64,000 nt of DNA from Thermoanaerobacterium sp. CMT5567-10. GTDB lineage: Bacteria > Bacillota > Thermoanaerobacteria > Thermoanaerobacterales > Thermoanaerobacteraceae. How positions within the stretch are numbered: position 1 is the first letter of the stretch; every line of letters starts with the position of its first letter. Positions 58,290-64,000 of the stretch are shown here, in pieces. Both the position numbers and the translations under genes were made by a program. The notes under the pieces are model-generated. The model made no database searches. It saw only the letters and a list, made by a program, of their open reading frames with translations, and was not told where the DNA came from. The DNA lies in contig NZ_CP130558.2 of NCBI RefSeq assembly GCF_030534315.2, forward strand, positions 1,003,001-1,067,000. Reading direction: 5' to 3'.

Positions 58290-59561
58290 TTAAACCACCT
58301 CTACTTCAAATGTTATATCGTCTACAGGATGTAGGTCATTGTCTAAAAATTTATCCTTCTTAATCTCTATTAAAATCATCTCTCCTGGTGTCATCCTCTG
58401 CATTTTCCTTCTCATTATCTCTCTGCCACCTGATTTTACACTTATATAAGCATTTTTGAATACATCTATTGGTCTCATGTGAAACTTAACTTTATCATCT
58501 ATATTATCATAATTTACTATTTGTGGCACCACATATCTAATACCTGAACCTGCTTTTGCATTTATAAATTTACCTTCTTGTTTTAACAATCCTTTAATAT
58601 ATTTTACTGCTGAATCTGCAGCAATTCTGGACTCCTTTGTTACATTGTCTACAAGATCGTGAACTTGTAATACGTTGCCACAAGCAAATATGCCTTCAAT
58701 GTTAGTCTCCATGCTTTCATTTACAATTGGTCCTCCAGTAACAGGATCCAGCAATACACCAGCGCTTTTTGACAGTTCATTCTCAGGAATTAAACCTACT
58801 GATAATATCAAAGTATCGCAGCTTATATATTTAGCAGTCCTTAAAATAGGCTTCCTGTTCGCATCCACCTGGGCTATTGTTACACCTTTCACACGGTCTT
58901 TTCCGTGTATCTCTATTACAGTGTGACTTAAAAGAAGTGGTATGCCAAAGTCATCTAAACACTGAACAATGTTTCTAGTAAGTCCGCTGGAATAAGGCAT
59001 AAGTTCAACAACTGCTTTAACTATAGCACCTTCTAATGTAAATCTTCTGGCCATTATAAGGCCAATATCACCAGAACCTAAAATTACGATTTCTTTTCCA
59101 GGCATATATCCTTCCATGTTTACATATCTTTGAGCTGTTCCAGCCGTAAATATTCCTGCAGGCCTTGTGCCAGGTATGCTGATTGCCCCTCTAGGTCTTT
59201 CTCTACAGCCCATTGCAAGTATTATCGCTTTCGCTTTAATCTCCATAACGCCCTTTTCCTGGTTGACTGCTTTAACTATTTTTTCGCTCGATATATTTAA
59301 TACCATTGTATTAAGCATAATCTTTATTCCATATTCATTTACTTTTTCTATAAATCTTTCTGCATATTCCGGTCCCGTCAATTCTTCTTTGAATTCAATA
59401 AGTCCGAATCCATTGTGTATGCATTGCTGCAGTATGCCACCTGGATAACTATCTCTTTCTATTATCAAAATATCTTTTACACCTTTCTCATACGCTTCAA
59501 CCGCTGCTCCAAGTCCTGCAGGACCTGCACCAATTATTACTATGTCGTATTCCATCATCAT
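58290..59561 (-). CDS. FAD-dependent oxidoreductase of anaerobic G3P operon
   Basis: A 423-residue pyridine nucleotide-disulfide-type flavoprotein. FAD motif: YDIVIIGAGPAGLGAAVEA. NAD motif: MPGKEIVILGSGDIGLIMAR. The second FAD motif is IEGIFACGNVLQVHDLVDNV. Several ATGs lie at the start (59561, 59558, 59555); GGGGTG favours one of the later two. It should pass electrons from the GlpA-like dehydrogenase. Confidence 0.88.
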   Translation of the reverse strand: MMMEYDIVIIGAGPAGLGAAVEAYEKGVKDILIIERDSYPGGILQQCIHNGFGLIEFKEELTGPEYAERFIEKVNEYGIKIMLNTMVLNISSEKIVKAVNQEKGVMEIKAKAIILAMGCRERPRGAISIPGTRPAGIFTAGTAQRYVNMEGYMPGKEIVILGSGDIGLIMARRFTLEGAIVKAVVELMPYSSGLTRNIVQCLDDFGIPLLLSHTVIEIHGKDRVKGVTIAQVDANRKPILRTAKYISCDTLILSVGLIPENELSKSAGVLLDPVTGGPIVNESMETNIEGIFACGNVLQVHDLVDNVTKESRIAADSAVKYIKGLLKQEGKFINAKAGSGIRYVVPQIVNYDNIDDKVKFHMRPIDVFKNAYISVKSGGREIMRRKMQRMTPGEMILIEIKKDKFLDNDLHPVDDITFEVEVV

Positions 59562-61043
59562 CTACACCCCTCTTTTTAATATTTCCTTGCAAGCGTTAAT
59601 AACATATTCTTTTGATTTTGCCGTTAAAATATTAGACTTTCCTCCAAATTTCGTAACATCAAGAGGGTCTATATTAAGCTCTCTTGAAAGTATTTCAAGC
59701 ACTCTTGGGCTGCAAAATCCTCCTTGACATCTGCCCATACCAGCTCTGACGCGCCTTTTTACACCGTCAATGCTTTTTGCGCCAACAGGTCTTCTTATTG
59801 CATCAATTATTTCACCTTCAGTTACTGTTTCACATCTGCAAATAATTTTTCCGTAGGCAGGATTATTTTTTATAAGCTCATTCCTCTCTACATCTGTCAA
59901 TTCATTAAAGCGTATTACAGGCTTTCTCTTAGGATTAAAATCATCTTTTTCAACCATATTAAGTCCTGCCTCTTTTAGAATCTCTCTTACCATCTCTGCG
60001 ATTGCAGGTGATGATGTAAAGCCAGGCGATTCTATGCCTGCTACATTTATAAATCCTTTAACATCTGATTCACCTATTATAAAGTCCTCCCCTTCCACAT
60101 CTGGTACAGCTCTTACTCCGGTAAACTGTGTTATCGTCTTCCTTTCATTGAATTTCTCAACGCTCTTCTTAGCTCCTTTTATGGCTTTTTCTAGACCTTT
60201 GGCTGTCGTCTTCCGAAATTCCTTATTGTTTATGTCTTCAGACGTAGGCCCTATTAAAAGATTTCCATCGACTGTAGGAGATACAAGTATTCCCTTTCCC
60301 ATCTTTGTAGGAACCTGGAATATAACAGTATTTGCTAAATAACCTTCTTCTTTGTCTAAAATCAAATATTCACCTTTTCTCGGATGAATTGAGAAGTGTT
60401 TATCACTTACCATGTTATTTATAGTATCTGCATAAAGTCCCGCCGCATTTATTAAGTATTTGCAAAAATACTCTCTATCTTGTGTTTTTACTCTAAAAAT
60501 ATCATCTTCTTTGTTTACAGACATGACCTCTTGATTAAATATAAATTCGACACCATTTTGTGCAGCATTTTCCGCTAGCGCTATCACAAATCCATAAGGA
60601 CAGATTATGCCTGCTGTCTTTGCGTATAAAGCAGCAACGATTGTATCGTTGATGTTAGGCTCTATTTCTTTTACCATATCTGCTGAAATTATAGACATTT
60701 TCTTTACACCATTTTTTAGCCCTCTATCGTAAAGCTTATAAAGGCTTTCAACTTCATCTTGTGAAAATGCAGCAACAAGTGACCCAACTCTCTTCATGGG
60801 AACATCTAAATCTTTGCATAGTTCGTCAAACATCTCATTTCCTCTTACATTTAGTTTAGCTTTCAATGTACCAGGCACTGGATCATATCCAGCGTGAAGT
60901 ATAGCACTATTGGCTTTTGATGCTCCTCCTGATGCAACATCATCTTCTTTTTCTATAAGTAGAACTTTAATGTCGTATTTTGACAATTCCCTGGCAATAG
61001 CAGATCCTACTACACCACCGCCTATTATTATGACATCGTACAT
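59562..61043 (-). CDS. glpA: Anaerobic glycerol-3-phosphate dehydrogenase, FAD subunit (GlpA-like)
   Basis: A 493-residue flavoprotein starting MYDVIIIGGGVVGSAIAREL with GAAAGGGA upstream. The FAD fold is N-terminal; KANSAILHAGYDPVPGTLKA is characteristic of the DAO superfamily. The C-terminal 90 residues carry CRCETVTEGEIIDAIRR and GMGRCQGGFC, a BFD-like [2Fe-2S] domain as in GlpA. It oxidises glycerol-3-phosphate to dihydroxyacetone phosphate. It is preceded by a leader hairpin that could be a GlpP target. Confidence 0.9.
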   Translation of the reverse strand: MYDVIIIGGGVVGSAIARELSKYDIKVLLIEKEDDVASGGASKANSAILHAGYDPVPGTLKAKLNVRGNEMFDELCKDLDVPMKRVGSLVAAFSQDEVESLYKLYDRGLKNGVKKMSIISADMVKEIEPNINDTIVAALYAKTAGIICPYGFVIALAENAAQNGVEFIFNQEVMSVNKEDDIFRVKTQDREYFCKYLINAAGLYADTINNMVSDKHFSIHPRKGEYLILDKEEGYLANTVIFQVPTKMGKGILVSPTVDGNLLIGPTSEDINNKEFRKTTAKGLEKAIKGAKKSVEKFNERKTITQFTGVRAVPDVEGEDFIIGESDVKGFINVAGIESPGFTSSPAIAEMVREILKEAGLNMVEKDDFNPKRKPVIRFNELTDVERNELIKNNPAYGKIICRCETVTEGEIIDAIRRPVGAKSIDGVKRRVRAGMGRCQGGFCSPRVLEILSRELNIDPLDVTKFGGKSNILTAKSKEYVINACKEILKRGV

Positions 61044-61074
61044 TTTACCATCCCTTTCAGCTATCAAATTAATC

Positions 61075-61125
61075 TTAAAAAAAGACAAAGCCATATATAG
61101 CCAGTTTCCCGGGCTATATATGGCT
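61075..61125 (-). terminator. Leader terminator between glpK and glpA, possible GlpP antitermination site
   Basis: On the minus strand AGCCATATATAGCC, a 9-nt loop and GGCTATATATGGCT form a perfect 14-bp stem followed by TTGTCTTTTTTT. The T-run ends 32 bases upstream of the glpA start and the hairpin begins over 100 bases after the glpK stop. In Bacillus subtilis GlpP overrides such leader terminators. Confidence 0.75.
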
Positions 61126-61237
61126 CTCCTATTCTCCGCCATACTAATATTCAATTGTATCTTATGTTCCTTAATCTTATTATACTACAAATTTTAAGTT
61201 TTGCAGCAAAAATTCTTGATCTATTTTTGTAATATTT

Positions 61238-62740
<1,503 letters not shown>

Positions 62741-62774
62741 CTATATTTATTAAATTTTCATCCCTCTTATAATT

Positions 62775-63509
62775 TTATAGCATATTAATAAATCCTTGAT
62801 AAATCAATGCTCCTACTAATCCTCCTACAATAGGTCCAAACAAAGGAACTATAAGCCCATATCCCCAATCGGAATCTCTCTTATCTGGTATTGGCAAAAC
62901 AGTGTGCGCAAGCCTCGGTCCTAAATCCCTTGCTGGATTTATTGCATAACCTGTTGGACCACCAAGTGTAAGACCAATAACCCAAATTAAAATACCTACT
63001 AAAAATGCACCTAATGCCCCAACTTGATTGTGCTCATTCGTTATACCTAGTATTCCAACTAGCAACATCGCAGTTCCTATAACCTCTGTCAAGAAATTGT
63101 AAAATAGATTTCTGATAGCTGGAATTGTGCAAAATACACCAAGTTTTGAATCCTTGTCTTCTGTCGCATGGAAGTGATCTCTGTATGCCACATAAACCAA
63201 CAAAGCCCCTACAAATGCGCCTAGAAATTGAGCTATGATGTAACCAGGCACCTGTGCCCATGGAAATTTTCCTATAGCAGCCAGTCCTATTGTCACTGCT
63301 GGATTAAAATGGGCTCCACCTATCCATCCTGTAATATAAACAGGTACAGCAACGGCAAAGGCCCAGCCAGTTGTTATGACAATCCATCCACTGTTTTGAC
63401 CTTTTGTCTTATTTAGTACAACGTTTGCAACAACACCATCGCCAAGAAGAATAAGTATCATAGTACCAAAAAATTCAGACAAAATCTTCCCAAGCACTGA
63501 TATTTCCAT
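62775..63509 (-). CDS. glpF: Glycerol facilitator (aquaglyceroporin)
   Basis: A 244-residue membrane protein with the two pore motifs HFNPAVTIGLAAIGKFPWAQ and YAINPARDLGPRLAH. GlpF-type residues (Asp after NPAR) fit a glycerol channel. Six hydrophobic segments. It is followed by glpK after 46 bases and forms the glpFK unit. GGAGG precedes its start. Confidence 0.94.
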   Translation of the reverse strand: MEISVLGKILSEFFGTMILILLGDGVVANVVLNKTKGQNSGWIVITTGWAFAVAVPVYITGWIGGAHFNPAVTIGLAAIGKFPWAQVPGYIIAQFLGAFVGALLVYVAYRDHFHATEDKDSKLGVFCTIPAIRNLFYNFLTEVIGTAMLLVGILGITNEHNQVGALGAFLVGILIWVIGLTLGGPTGYAINPARDLGPRLAHTVLPIPDKRDSDWGYGLIVPLFGPIVGGLVGALIYQGFINML

Positions 63510-63586
63510 AAAAACCCCTCCATTAAATTCTCTTTTATGTCTCTAATTTAGGTTTAAATTCCTATTTAATATCAGTTCGCCTCCTT

Positions 63587-64000
63587 TCAATCTATAAACC
63601 AAAGACTTTTTTCACTTGTAGAAACTGCCACAGCACCAGAAGAAAGAGCATTTATAACGTCTTCTTTTGTTTTAACCAAACCACCAGCAATAATTGGATG
63701 ATATATCTCCATAGCAAGCTCTCTTGTTACATTATGTGCAACGCCTGGCATCACCTCTATTGCAGTTGGTTCAATTTGCTTTATTGAATTTAAACCTGTT
63801 TTAAGTGCTTGAGTATCCAGTAGAAAAATGCGCTCAATACATGGCATTCCAAGCTCTTTAGCATATATAAGAATATTATTGCGTGTAGAAATAATACCAT
63901 CAGGCTTGACAATTTCTTTTAAATATTCTACTGCTTTATAATCCTTACCAAGACCTTCCACCAAATCGAAATGAACAAAGACAGTTTTATTGTGTTTTTT
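63587..64000 (-). CDS. glpP: Glycerol uptake operon antiterminator GlpP (C-terminal part)
   Basis: The reading frame is open to the right edge, so the N-terminus lies outside. The visible part starts KKHNKTVFVHFDLVEGLGKD and holds EYLKEIVKPDGIISTRNNIL, QIEPTAIEVMPGV and HPIIAGGLVKTKEDVINALS, all typical of GlpP. GlpP binds glycerol-3-phosphate and leader RNA to prevent termination. Confidence 0.92.
   Translation of the reverse strand, partial: KKHNKTVFVHFDLVEGLGKDYKAVEYLKEIVKPDGIISTRNNILIYAKELGMPCIERIFLLDTQALKTGLNSIKQIEPTAIEVMPGVAHNVTRELAMEIYHPIIAGGLVKTKEDVINALSSGAVAVSTSEKSLWFID

Overview
The window is AT-rich Firmicutes DNA with strong GGAGG-type ribosome binding sites. Several features suggest a thermophilic anaerobe of the Thermoanaerobacterium/Thermoanaerobacter group: CRISPR-type repeats ending in ATTGAAA, a GlpP antiterminator, a 2-hydroxyacyl-CoA dehydratase activator family protein, and DUF1461 and DUF4340 proteins. 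This placement is inference from gene content. About 55% of the window (1 to about 35,325) is one prophage and the rest is host chromosome.

Prophage. It is a PBSX/Xkd-type contractile-tail (myovirus) prophage that runs off the left edge. Read right to left on the minus strand it holds: early lytic genes (Cro-like regulator, BRO/ANT antirepressor, excisionase-like protein, RecT, DUF559 nuclease, replisome organiser and helicase loader, an acyl-carrier-like protein, DUF5131, RusA, ArpU/RinA-like late regulator), then packaging (small and large terminase, portal, minor head protein), capsid (scaffold, major capsid), connectors, sheath, tube, a tail chaperone pair joined by a -1 frameshift, tape measure, a TPR lipoprotein cargo gene, baseplate genes, tail fibre, holin candidate and the start of a DUF1906 lysin. 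On the plus strand at 30.67-35.14 kb lies the lysogeny arm: repressor, a large structured RNA, an ImmA-like peptidase, a two-repeat mini-CRISPR array, a ComEC-like metallo-beta-lactamase protein with a DUF3006 partner, and an integrase broken by an in-frame TAA. A 3' half tRNA at 35,286-35,325 marks the attachment site. A divergent control region (30,518-30,671) carries four copies of a 14-bp operator, with a fifth inside the Cro-like gene.

Host region. 35.5-39.9 kb holds a small protein and a four-gene GldA/GldF/GldG/DUF4340 ABC exporter operon. 39.9-45.5 kb holds a WYL regulator, an FtsA-like ATPase with extra C-terminal repeats, an acyl-CoA dehydratase activator homologue and a short FtsH-like protease. 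45.5-53.8 kb is a probable six-gene minus-strand operon: beta-CASP metallo-beta-lactamase, Hsp70-like ATPase, HEAT-repeat protein, two coiled-coil proteins and a DUF1461 membrane protein. It matches no system I can name.

53.9-64 kb is a glycerol/dihydroxyacetone module. dhaKLM is preceded by a near-perfect sigma-54 promoter. Next to it lies a sigma-54 activator whose N-terminus looks like the phosphocarrier HPr, which would link control to PTS phosphorylation. Beyond are an anaerobic glycerol-3-phosphate dehydrogenase set (GlpA-like, FAD oxidoreductase, DUF1667), glpK, glpF and the end of glpP. A terminator hairpin in the glpA leader is a plausible GlpP target.

The strongest leads are the prophage mini-CRISPR array, the structured RNA between repressor and ImmA, and the Hsp70/HEAT/beta-CASP operon.
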